Shown here: positions 1 through 6,850 of the stretch, one piece after another | How positions within the stretch are numbered: position 1 is the stretch's first letter | Layout of the letters: each line of letters begins with the position of its first letter | Assembly (NCBI GenBank): GCA_049516635.1 | Contig: JBEKSX010000044.1 | Location: forward strand, 1 to 24,039 | DNA: 24,039 bases | Origin: JBEKSX01 sp049516635 | GTDB taxonomy: Bacteria > Bacteroidota > Ignavibacteria > Tepidaquicellales > OLB5 | Direction of reading: 5' to 3' | Notes under the pieces: generated by a model | What the model saw: the letters and a program-made list of their open reading frames with translations, nothing else | What the model was told of the DNA's origin: nothing | Database searches by the model: none | Position numbers and translations under genes: made by a program

Positions 1-1434
1 GCCAGGCTCGACCGTGAAATAAGCGGTGATACTACTGTACTTATCGGAAGCCAGACAGATACTATCCTATCAAGGAATTACAGCTCACCCTACAGAACGC
101 TGGCTGCTCAATATATCCTGCAGAAATTTCAGAGCTTCGGACTGAATGCACGCTTCATGGTCTACAGGTCTACCGGCAAAGATGTGATTGCAACCAAAAC
201 GGGCGTAAAATATCCGAATCAAAAGTATATAATCAGCTCGCATTATGACGACATGCCTCCGGGTCCCATTGCACCCGGAGCGGATGATAACGGTTCCGGT
301 ACCTGTGCTGTACTCGAGGCGGCAAGACTCCTGAGTACTTTAACTTTAGACTATACCGTCGAATTTGTCACGTTCGACGAAGAAGAATTGGGATTGATAG
401 GAAGCCATGCTTATGTTGATTCGGCATTTGCAAGGGGTGATTCTATAGTCGGGGTATTTAATATGGATATGATAGCTTATGACAGCAACAATGATAACGT
501 TATGGAGTTCAGGACTGATACCAATTCTTATCCGCTCTCTATAGAAGCTATTAATATATTCGATATTTATCAGCATCAGTACACTCCGAACCTGATATTC
601 GACCCCACACATAACAGCGATCACGCATCGTTCTGGGACCACGGGTACAGGGCTATTTTATGCATCGAAAGCCTGCTGGATTTTAATCCGTATTACCATA
701 CAATAAATGACAATTTTAGTCACGTAAATGTGCCTTTCTTCCTGGGGATTTCGAGGGCTGCTATCGCATGGCTTCTGACCGCATCGCTCGATTACCACAT
801 GAATTTTTTTCACGTCCCGATTAATACGGGTTATGCAAATATCCCTTCTATTGCTACTGTAATCATAAATTCCAATAAAGGTATCGCGCACGGTTCAAAC
901 GCACCCAGATTATATTATAAGGTGGACAGCAGTTCTTATTATTATGTCAATTCATTTTACAATGATCTCGATACCTTCAAATTTTCTATTCCCGGACAGC
1001 AATCGGGTTCAACGGTTTATTATTACATCGCAGCACAGGATTCGCTGGGTAATTTTGTAGGTACATTGCCCTTAGGAGGAAGAGGTCAAAACCCTCCGGG
1101 TACAATTGCCCCTCTGGTTCAGTTCCAGTATGCCGTAGTTACTTCTGTCATTTCTAATTCGGAACCTGTCAAATACAGTCTCGGACAGAATTATCCCAAT
1201 CCTTTCAATCCCGATACAAGGATAAATTTTACGCTGGAGAGGACCACAGCGGTAAAATTAATCGTATACGATATTTTAGGCAGTAAGGTCTCGGTCTTGG
1301 TCAATAGCAGGCTCAACAGCGGTAATTATTCCGTCGATTTTAACGGAAGTGAATTACCCTCAGGTATATATTTTTATGCGCTGTACCTGAACGGCAATAG
1401 GTTCGGCACAAAAAAAATGGTTTTATTGAAGTAG
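1..1434 (+). CDS. M28 family metallopeptidase with T9SS sorting domain (5' end outside window)
   Basis: The reading frame is open from base 1, so the N-terminus and any signal peptide lie upstream; the ATG at 157 is probably internal. 477 residues are visible. The M28 zinc-peptidase core is clear: SSHYDDM (His ligand), GADDNGSG (bridging Asp), FDEEELGLIGS (catalytic and ligand Glu), NMDMIAYD (Asp) and a late YYHTINDN His. After a linker of about 130 residues the C-terminus has the T9SS type A sorting domain: QNYPNPFNP, then INFTL, VYDILG, SGIYFYAL and a final KKMVLLK. It is therefore expected to be exported across the outer membrane and to act as an aminopeptidase or carboxypeptidase on extracellular peptides. 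M28 specificity cannot be read from sequence. The sorting domain here is the plain form without the palindromic insertion seen in the genes at 3193 and 4963. A terminator follows the stop. Confidence 0.9.
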   Translation, partial: ARLDREISGDTTVLIGSQTDTILSRNYSSPYRTLAAQYILQKFQSFGLNARFMVYRSTGKDVIATKTGVKYPNQKYIISSHYDDMPPGPIAPGADDNGSGTCAVLEAARLLSTLTLDYTVEFVTFDEEELGLIGSHAYVDSAFARGDSIVGVFNMDMIAYDSNNDNVMEFRTDTNSYPLSIEAINIFDIYQHQYTPNLIFDPTHNSDHASFWDHGYRAILCIESLLDFNPYYHTINDNFSHVNVPFFLGISRAAIAWLLTASLDYHMNFFHVPINTGYANIPSIATVIINSNKGIAHGSNAPRLYYKVDSSSYYYVNSFYNDLDTFKFSIPGQQSGSTVYYYIAAQDSLGNFVGTLPLGGRGQNPPGTIAPLVQFQYAVVTSVISNSEPVKYSLGQNYPNPFNPDTRINFTLERTTAVKLIVYDILGSKVSVLVNSRLNSGNYSVDFNGSELPSGIYFYALYLNGNRFGTKKMVLLK

Positions 1435-1471
1435 GGAAAAATTTTATTTTTTATTAATTATAATTTATTTG

Positions 1472-1520
1472 AAACTTAACTATTAATCGTTATATTTAAT
1501 ATTAATAGTTAAGTTTTTTT
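1472..1520 (+). terminator. AT-rich intrinsic terminator after the M28 gene
   Basis: A perfect 16-bp inverted repeat (AAACTTAACTATTAAT at 1472-1487 against 1501-1516) has a 13-nt loop, and a T tract continues from the right arm to 1520. It lies 38 nt after the stop and 19 nt before the next ATG, so it separates the two genes. The stem is almost entirely A/T, unusual for an intrinsic terminator, but its perfection and the T tract support the call. Confidence 0.75.
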
Positions 1521-1538
1521 ATTTATGTTTATTAAAAC

Positions 1539-3089
1539 ATGAAAAAAATAATTCTTACTTTATTAATATTATCCATATCTTTTACTCTTTATTCACAGGA
1601 TAATATCAAAGAGGTCACTATACTGCACTGGAATGATCTCCATGCCCGTAATCTTCCTTATAAAATATCCAAAAAAGATTCAGCAACGGGCAAGAGCATA
1701 TATTATTATGTTGGAGGAACATCCAGTATACTGGGTTATCTGAATAAGTTCAGGAATAAGAGCTCACTTGTTCTTAATGCCGGGGATGACTTTCAGGGAA
1801 CACCGATCTCGACACTGACGAGAGGCAGATCACAGATAGAGCTTCTCAATCTCTTTGGTCTCGATGCTTTTGTGCTGGGGAATCACGAGTTCGACTACGG
1901 GCAGTATGCACTCGATTCTGCTCTTCAGCTTGCTAAGTTCGATTATCTATCAGCTAACATTTTCTATGAACCGAAACATTCCACATTCGGAAAGTCGTAT
2001 GTGATTAAGAATATTAACGGCGTGATGATCGGTATTATTGGCATCACTGAACCTGATCTTCCTAAAGGGACTCTGCCCAAAAATATTAATGAAGTAATAA
2101 TGCTTAATACAGATTCCATTATCACTGTTAATATCGGGGAACTGAAAAAAGCACAGTGCAATCTCATAATATTGCTTACCCATGAAGGAGTTGAAGCTGA
2201 TAAATTAGTAGCCGAAAAATTTCATAAAGATATTGATGTCATAGTAGGGGGACATTCACACACTCCACTGTTCCGGCCCTTCATAGACAGCGGAGTTGTT
2301 ATTGTGCAGGCCGGTTGCTGGGGCAGATGGCTCGGTGAACTGAACCTGAAAGTTGATATAATAAAAGATACGATTTCCGGTTATTATGGCAAGCTTATCG
2401 AAACAATTTTCGATTCGACTATTTATGATAGACAGGCGGAACAGAAGGTTGAGGGTATGATCGCATCAATAGGGAAAGATATGTTAAAGGTTATAGGCGA
2501 ACTGAAGTCGGATTGGAAAGCATCATACAGCAAGGAATCCAATCTCGGGCAGTTCGAAGCCGATATGTTCCGTGAAAGGACAGGAACGGATATAGCTTTC
2601 ATAAACGGTGGCGGGCTTAGAAAGAGCCTTGCCAACGGTGATATAACAGTCAGCGATATCTGGGAAATTAATCCGTTCGGGAATGATATCGAGACTTTTT
2701 CTGTCTCGGGAAGCATGCTCGAACAAATGCTTATAAATCACATAAGGCTGAAAATGATAGAACAGGAACAGCAGGGTGCCGGCGAGATTCTGGACGTTTC
2801 GGGGATGACCTATACTTTTAATTCCAAGAAAATAGAAGAGGATTCGCTGAATACCGAAATAAGTATAACCTTCAGCGGTCAGCCATTAGATAGAAATAAA
2901 ATGTATTCTATTGCTACGAATAGTTTTGTTACAAGCCAGTTCGTGAACTTTTTCGGCGAGTTCCCAGCAAAGCCGGAGTTTAAGACAACCGGTCTTATTG
3001 ATAGGGACATTATTATTGATGCGGTCAAAATGCTGAAGACGATCGACTCACCACTGGAGAAACGAATTATTGATCTTTCAGGAAATTAA
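1539..3089 (+). CDS. UshA-type 5'-nucleotidase / metallophosphoesterase
   Basis: A 516-residue exported enzyme of the 5'-nucleotidase family, expected to hydrolyse nucleotides or UDP-sugars outside the cytoplasm. The N-terminus (MKKIILTLLILSISFTLYSQ) is a signal peptide. The calcineurin-like metal site is complete: D33 and H35 in LHWNDLHA, D83 in LNAGDDFQG, N115/H116 in LGNHEFDYG, H215 in LLTHEG, and H239/H241 in GGHSHTPL. The C-terminal substrate-binding domain starts near residue 320 and holds NGGGLR (356-361) and NPFGN (378-382). Domain order and length match the UshA/YfkN-type family. It has no T9SS tail, so periplasmic location is more likely. No Shine-Dalgarno sequence is visible, as is common in Bacteroidota-like genomes. 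Exact substrate is not predictable. Confidence 0.9.
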   Translation: MKKIILTLLILSISFTLYSQDNIKEVTILHWNDLHARNLPYKISKKDSATGKSIYYYVGGTSSILGYLNKFRNKSSLVLNAGDDFQGTPISTLTRGRSQIELLNLFGLDAFVLGNHEFDYGQYALDSALQLAKFDYLSANIFYEPKHSTFGKSYVIKNINGVMIGIIGITEPDLPKGTLPKNINEVIMLNTDSIITVNIGELKKAQCNLIILLTHEGVEADKLVAEKFHKDIDVIVGGHSHTPLFRPFIDSGVVIVQAGCWGRWLGELNLKVDIIKDTISGYYGKLIETIFDSTIYDRQAEQKVEGMIASIGKDMLKVIGELKSDWKASYSKESNLGQFEADMFRERTGTDIAFINGGGLRKSLANGDITVSDIWEINPFGNDIETFSVSGSMLEQMLINHIRLKMIEQEQQGAGEILDVSGMTYTFNSKKIEEDSLNTEISITFSGQPLDRNKMYSIATNSFVTSQFVNFFGEFPAKPEFKTTGLIDRDIIIDAVKMLKTIDSPLEKRIIDLSGN

Positions 3090-3102
3090 CTATTAACACT
3101 GA

Positions 3103-3130
3103 ACAAGGGAGCTTGCTCCCTTGTCTTTTT
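3103..3130 (+). terminator. Intrinsic terminator after the 5'-nucleotidase gene
   Basis: The 10-bp stem ACAAGGGAGC (3103-3112) / GCTCCCTTGT (3115-3124) has a 2-nt loop and is followed by CTTTTT. It starts 13 nt after the stop codon and lies between convergent genes. The same ACAAGGGAGC half-sequence recurs at 13071-13080 without its second arm, so the hairpin may derive from a dispersed repeat. Confidence 0.8.
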
Positions 3131-3156
3131 AATGCAAATTCTACTTTAACAGCACC

Positions 3157-3203
3157 CCCGCTTTAAGGCGGGATTTCTGATAAAGTAACAAGTTACTTTA
3201 TCA
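3157..3203. repeat. Two hairpins at the 3' end of the YCF48 gene
   Basis: A 12-bp perfect stem with a 2-nt loop (TGATAAAGTAAC, 3178-3189, against 3192-3203) overlaps the last codons and stop of the minus-strand gene ending at 3193. A second small hairpin, CCCGC/GCGGG (3157-3172), follows it in transcript order. Together they could end minus-strand transcripts, although no strong U tract follows either. Confidence 0.55.
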
Positions 3204-4494
3204 CCAACATCTTCTTCGAATCAATAAAATTATCTGCTTCTATACGATAAAAATATACTCCGCTCGCGGATCTTGATGCATCCCACTGTACTTCGTAGGT
3301 GCCAGGTTTAAGTTGTTCATTGACAAGTGTGATGATTTCATGTCCAAGGATATCGTAAACAGATAATAGAACACCCATCCCCCTGACCCCCTTCGCAAGG
3401 GGGAAATCGGGTATTGAAAACTTTATTTTTGTTTCCGGGTTGAACGGGTTCGGATAATTCTGGTATAATTTAAATGAGGAGGGAATTTCAGAAGAGATTT
3501 GTTTTATGCCCGTTGGTATAATATATTTATAAATATTTCCGCTGATATTCACTGCCCAGAGGCAATTTCCGTTTCTAGCTTTAGTAATGTGTTTGAATCC
3601 TACTGCAGAGGGCGAAGTGAATTGAATGCTCCAGTTTGTTCCGCCGTTTGATGTGTAATAAATATTCGCGTCAAGGTCCCTCACATACCACCATTCATTG
3701 CCCAGACCGGTAATCCCGCGGACAACTTCGGGACCCGTCTGTCCCCCGACTGCCACCCAGTTTGTTCCACCGTTAATGGTTTTTACAATGTTCAGGTTGG
3801 CGCTTGAAAGTCCCGTATTTAGGTCCGTGAACCATATTGCAGAAGGGTAGGGAAAACCTCCTGAAGTCAGGTCTTGAAGTGTCCACGAACTGCCGTCATT
3901 TGTTGAATGCCAGATCCCTTTTCCTCTTGCTCCGAACCAGATGTTCGTACCCATGTACACTAATGAATTTTCATAGCTCCAGATGGATGAATTATTTTCC
4001 GGCACAAACAATCCCGTTGAATCCCAGTGCGATCCTCCGCTGGTTGTTTTCCAGAGTGACCATCTTCCTCCGGTAGGCCAGCCGACCATAAATCCCTGCT
4101 GCGGGGTTTGCATCCAGATGCCTGTCATAAATCCGTTCAGCTGGGTAAAAAAGAGGTTCCATGATGCTCCCGCATCGGTAGTTTTATACACATAGGTTAT
4201 TGTCGGGTTTCCGGCATAGCATGCAAAAAGTGCTGTATTGGCATCCACAGCGAAAATGGTCGTTTCTACTCCAAGGGGCGGGGGAATATTATTGCCGATA
4301 TTTACCCAGGTGGCTCCTCCGTCTGTGGTTCTGAAGATGTTGGAACCTGATGCGCATGCCCACACGATATCATTATCAACCGCTGAGACTGAAAATAATG
4401 TGAGGATCGTACCGGAGTTTTGTGTTATCCATTGCGCGTGCAGGTTTGAAACGAAGAAATAGCTGAAGAGCAAAAAAAGAATTATCTTCTTCAT
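3193..4494 (-). CDS. Secreted YCF48/BNR-repeat protein with T9SS sorting domain carrying a palindromic insertion
   Basis: A 433-residue exported repeat protein. Residues 1-21 (MKKIILFLLFSYFFVSNLHA, then Q) are a signal peptide. The body has about six Asp-box-like motifs: FRTTDGGATW, YKTTDAGASW, WKTTSGGSHW, WHSTNDGSSW, VKTINGGTNW and YYTSNGGTNW. They sit about 40-50 residues apart, as in YCF48/Hcf136-like beta-propellers. The T9SS type A domain starts at QNYPNPFNP (about 345) and ends in KKMLVIK. Within it, residues 363-373 (DFPLAKGVRGM) are encoded by a GC-rich palindrome (3376-3406) that also occurs between genes. The region before YDILG is about 8 residues longer than in the uninterrupted domain of the gene ending at 20005. 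Function is unknown; in this lineage such proteins are usually surface or extracellular. Confidence 0.88.
   Translation of the reverse strand: MKKIILFLLFSYFFVSNLHAQWITQNSGTILTLFSVSAVDNDIVWACASGSNIFRTTDGGATWVNIGNNIPPPLGVETTIFAVDANTALFACYAGNPTITYVYKTTDAGASWNLFFTQLNGFMTGIWMQTPQQGFMVGWPTGGRWSLWKTTSGGSHWDSTGLFVPENNSSIWSYENSLVYMGTNIWFGARGKGIWHSTNDGSSWTLQDLTSGGFPYPSAIWFTDLNTGLSSANLNIVKTINGGTNWVAVGGQTGPEVVRGITGLGNEWWYVRDLDANIYYTSNGGTNWSIQFTSPSAVGFKHITKARNGNCLWAVNISGNIYKYIIPTGIKQISSEIPSSFKLYQNYPNPFNPETKIKFSIPDFPLAKGVRGMGVLLSVYDILGHEIITLVNEQLKPGTYEVQWDASRSASGVYFYRIEADNFIDSKKMLVIK
3376..3406. repeat. Palindromic element inside a coding region (T9SS domain)
   Basis: The 31-nt element starts CATCCCCCTGACCCCCTTC, followed by GCAAGGGGGAAA. 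Its arms CCCCCTT and AAGGGGG can pair. The first 19 bases are identical to the intergenic copy at 17776, and a variant lies at 20921. Here it is read in frame on the minus strand as DFPLAKGVRGM. Confidence 0.8.
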
Positions 4495-4611
4495 GAACGG
4501 GATATGAGTATTATTTATTAAAACAGTTTTATCCTGAATTCATTCCAATATAAACCAAATAGATTGCATTTTGTAGTATAAAAAATATAATTAGATGAAG
4601 AGTAGATATAG

Positions 4612-4673
4612 GTAGCCCATAGCTTCAGCTATGGGTATAAGAATAACATTCGCAATCAACCGTTTTAACGGTT
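4612..4673. repeat. REP-like composite unit, copy 1 (GTAG hairpin plus AACCGTT palindrome)
   Basis: GTAG (4612-4615) stands at the 5' foot of the perfect hairpin CCCATAGC-ttca-GCTATGGG (4616-4635). After 22 nt comes AACCGTT-tt-AACGGTT (4658-4673). A second copy at 6441-6513 keeps the order and the 22-nt spacing. A GTAG foot is the hallmark of REP sequences mobilised by RAYT transposases; the assignment to that class is inference. Confidence 0.65.
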
Positions 4674-4714
4674 TCATAAAGTAATTTGAATTAACGGTTA
4701 TATTTTTCCCATTA

Positions 4715-4837
4715 GGGGAACTGGCGAATAAGCGAGGTATCGGGGAAAGCGTTAAAAAAATTCGACTGTTTGAGTCCGCAGCAAGCGGACGAGTTTCGAA
4801 TTTTTAGCTTTCTCCGATACCGAGCAGACAGTTCCCC
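4715..4837. repeat. Long imperfect palindrome (about 123 nt)
   Basis: The outer arms GGGGAACTG / CAGTTCCCC, inner arms GGTATCGG / CCGATACC, AAAAATTCG / CGAATTTTT and the apical GTCCGC / CGGAC pair in nested order. The result is one long interrupted cruciform, or an RNA hairpin with internal loops. It looks like a miniature inverted-repeat element rather than a terminator, because it is far longer and not followed by a T tract. No transposase of its own is nearby. Confidence 0.7.
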
Positions 4838-4856
4838 GGGGGTGCTCTTTTCTTTG

Positions 4857-4888
4857 TTGCTTTCTTTTGAGCAGGCAAAAGAAAGCAA
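4857..4888. repeat. 13-bp hairpin next to the long palindrome
   Basis: TTGCTTTCTTTTG (4857-4869) pairs perfectly with 4876-4888 around a 6-nt loop. It may end minus-strand transcripts coming from the T9SS gene that stops at 4963, about 75 nt away, or be part of the same repeat as the 123-nt palindrome. Confidence 0.6.
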
Positions 4889-4962
4889 ATAATAGTTAAG
4901 TATGATATACAATCTGACAGAGTGGAAAAAGTAATATTCATTAGAACATTACTGCCGAATCC

Positions 4963-6276
4963 TTATTTCAACAATATCATCTTCTTCGTCTCAACAAAAT
5001 TGTTCGATTCCAATCTATAAAAATACAGCCCGCTAGGATGATCCGATGCTGACCATTCAACCTCATACGTTCCCGGCAGCAAGCGCTCATTAACTAGTGT
5101 ACTTATCTCGTGGCCGAGGATGTCGAAGATGGTAATCCTCACTGACACACCCCGCCCTTCGGGCACCCCTCTCGAGAGGGGAATCGAGAACTTTAGCTTT
5201 GTTGACGGATTAAACGGGTTTGGATAATTTTGAAAGAGATAAAATTGATCCGGAACCTGTGTGCTTATGGGTCTTATGCCAATGGGTCCGCCGCCGTTGG
5301 TTGTTTTAAGAATTATCCCGCTGTCACCCACAGCCCAACCGGTATTTGCGTCTGCGAAATAAACGCTTCTTAGGTTCTTTGTTGTTCCGCTTGTTTGTCT
5401 GAACCAGTTAGTTCCTCCATTTGTTGTCTTATATATATAGCCTAAACCCCCTACTGTATAACCATTATTCACATCAACAAAGCTCATTGCAATGCCTCCG
5501 CCAGGTTGCTGTAATATCCAATTATTGCCGGAATTTGTAGTTTTATACATACAATATGGATTATTTGAACCATAACCTCCAGTGACACATATATATCCAG
5601 TATTACTATTGAAGAAAATAACTGAACGAAAATCCTGACTTTGTGGAGGAATGGGTTGAGTAGGAAAGTTTATCCAATCCATTCCGCCATTAGTAGTTAA
5701 CAGACACCTGTATGCTATACCTACTGTGAAACCTGAACTTGAATCAAGAAAGAAAATAGATAGCAAATCAAGAAATGTGCCAGAAGTCAACAGATACCAA
5801 TTTGTCCCGCCGTTGCTTGTTTTGATCAGAACTCCATTATTTCCTGCTGCAAAACCTAGCAATCCGGAATTTTGAGGTAAGAAGAAAATTGAGTTAAGAT
5901 AATTTGAAGTATTTGAATTCTGATATTGCCAATTTAGACCAGAATTTGTGGTTTTCATAACTACTCCACCTAAAAATACACCTCCACCCACAGCATAACC
6001 TGTGCTGGTATTAATAAAATAAATCGAATTTAAATTTGTAGTATCGTAACCTGAATTAAATATATTTATCCAATTAGTTCCTCCATTTGATGTTTTAAAT
6101 ATTGTGATGCCCGAACCACAAGCATACCCGGTATTTGTATCTATAAATTGAACAGAATACAGATTTTTATTGGTATGAGAGTTTTCCTGAAACCAACCTG
6201 ATTGAGAATTTATAGAATTTGTAAATAATAAAAAGAGAGTAAACGAAATGATTATAATATGTAAATATTTTTTCAT
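4963..6276 (-). CDS. Secreted YCF48-repeat protein with T9SS sorting domain carrying a GC-rich palindromic insertion
   Basis: The start is placed at the ATG giving MKKYLHIIIISFTLFLLFTNSINSQ, a good signal peptide. A longer frame begins at 6315 but adds 13 polar residues before it. The 437-residue product has seven YCF48-type motifs, such as FKTSNGGTNW, MKTTNSGLNW, IKTSNGGTNW, YKTTNSGNNW, YKTTNGGTNW and LKTTNGG. Many are preceded by a F-x-N/D-x-x-x-GYxVG strand, which suggests one seven-bladed propeller. The T9SS domain (QNYPNPFNP to KKMILLK) contains the extra stretch LSRGVPEGRG at the same place where the neighbour at 3193 has FPLAKGVRGM. Both have FSIP before it and DILGHE after it. The two genes may be duplicates, since context, orientation and tail match. 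Function is unknown; location is expected to be extracellular. Confidence 0.88.
   Translation of the reverse strand: MKKYLHIIIISFTLFLLFTNSINSQSGWFQENSHTNKNLYSVQFIDTNTGYACGSGITIFKTSNGGTNWINIFNSGYDTTNLNSIYFINTSTGYAVGGGVFLGGVVMKTTNSGLNWQYQNSNTSNYLNSIFFLPQNSGLLGFAAGNNGVLIKTSNGGTNWYLLTSGTFLDLLSIFFLDSSSGFTVGIAYRCLLTTNGGMDWINFPTQPIPPQSQDFRSVIFFNSNTGYICVTGGYGSNNPYCMYKTTNSGNNWILQQPGGGIAMSFVDVNNGYTVGGLGYIYKTTNGGTNWFRQTSGTTKNLRSVYFADANTGWAVGDSGIILKTTNGGGPIGIRPISTQVPDQFYLFQNYPNPFNPSTKLKFSIPLSRGVPEGRGVSVRITIFDILGHEISTLVNERLLPGTYEVEWSASDHPSGLYFYRLESNNFVETKKMILLK
5146..5186. repeat. GC-rich double palindrome inside a coding region (T9SS domain)
   Basis: Two hairpins are present, GCCC-ttc-GGGC (5154-5164) and the perfect 16-bp palindrome CCCCTCTCGAGAGGGG (5166-5181), in otherwise AT-rich coding DNA. 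They are read in frame on the minus strand as part of LSRGVPEGRG. The sequence differs from the 3376 element, but placement and composition are alike. Confidence 0.75.
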
Positions 6277-6440
6277 GACACTACTTTTTTGTTGGGTCCA
6301 AAATGCAATGTCCATATAACCCCCGGAAATGATATTTTATTATTAATAAATAAGTATATATATTTTTGAATTCAAGCCATAAAAAAATTATATTTTTGTC
6401 GATTTCGCAAGTTAAAGTTTAAGGCAAAAAATAGAATAAA

Positions 6441-6513
6441 GTAGCCCATTCCGCCGTGGCGGATTTAGCTATGGGAACAAGAATAAGATTTACAATCAAC
6501 CGTTTTAACGGTT
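6441..6513. repeat. REP-like composite unit, copy 2
   Basis: GTAG (6441-6444) is followed by CCCAT...ATGGG (6445-6475), which encloses an extra hairpin CCGCC-gt-GGCGG (6451-6462). After 22 nt comes AACCGTT-tt-AACGGTT (6498-6513). It is the same unit as 4612-4673 but with a different hairpin tip. Confidence 0.65.
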
Positions 6514-6596
6514 TCAGATTGTTTATAAAATATTTATTAAATGTATAAACCGTTGAAACGGTTTAGTGTAAAATCTTCGATTTTACTAAGCCTAAA

Positions 6597-6658
6597 ACCC
6601 CCCTACCCCCCTTTCGCTAAGGGGGGACATAGGTCTATTACCTCGTAGAGGGGGGTTA
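6597..6658. repeat. C-run/G-run palindromic element
   Basis: Runs of C (CCCCCCTACCCCCCTTTCG) are followed by CTAAGGGGGGAC and, about 20 nt later, a second G run (GTAGAGGGGGGTTAG). CCCCCCTT can pair with AAGGGGGG, and CTACCCCCC with GGGGGGTTAG-type arms. It resembles the C5/G5 elements at 3376, 17776 and 20921 but is longer. Confidence 0.55.
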
Positions 6659-6788
6659 GAAGCAAAAATTTATGCTAAATGCGTTATTGATTATTAATTT
6701 TTATTACAAAAGAAATATGATTCAAAGTTTTCATGTAAATTAATTTGAACAGGTATGAGCTAAGGTTCTTTTCATTTACCCCTATTGC

Positions 6789-6820
6789 TTTGAATGTGCT
6801 CTCATTTTTAGATATATTTG
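6789..6820 (+). promoter_or_regulatory. Bacteroidota-type promoter
   Basis: TTTG at 6789-6792 and TATATTTG at 6813-6820 match the -33 TTG and -7 TAnnTTTG consensus with a 20-nt spacer. Transcription would begin near 6827, about 24 nt before the ATG at 6851. That also argues against the earlier in-frame TTG at 6818, which lies inside the -7 box. Confidence 0.6.
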
Positions 6821-6850
6821 TTAAATAATCTAAGAAGAAAGGATTCGATA

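Larger units (their letters stand above)
4495..4962. other. 468-bp gap between two T9SS genes, filled with repeats
   Basis: No convincing gene. In order it holds: AT-rich upstream DNA of the minus gene at 4494; a GTAG-type hairpin unit (4612-4673); a long imperfect palindrome (4715-4837); a 13-bp hairpin (4857-4888); and AT-rich DNA to the end of the next gene. Short open frames over 4712-4912 are rejected because they lie across the palindromes. Confidence 0.7.
6277..6788. other. About 510 bp without a gene: upstream region and repeats
   Basis: From left to right: the AT-rich upstream region of the minus gene at 6276; a second GTAG composite unit (6441-6513); AAACCGTT-ga-AACGGTTT (6547-6564); hairpin GTAAAATC-ttc-GATTTTAC (6568-6586); and a C-run/G-run element (about 6597-6658). 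The last 130 bp lead to the promoter at 6789. No coding frame is credible. Confidence 0.65.

Noticed and set aside
4712..4912. 66-residue minus-strand frame in the gap between the T9SS genes
   Set aside because: It runs through the long palindrome and the 13-bp hairpin; its residues reflect the repeat, with no ribosome binding site or family.
6818..6850. Upstream TTG start for the lipoprotein gene
   Set aside because: The TTG lies inside the -7 promoter box; the ATG at 6851 has a ribosome binding site and begins a proper lipoprotein signal.
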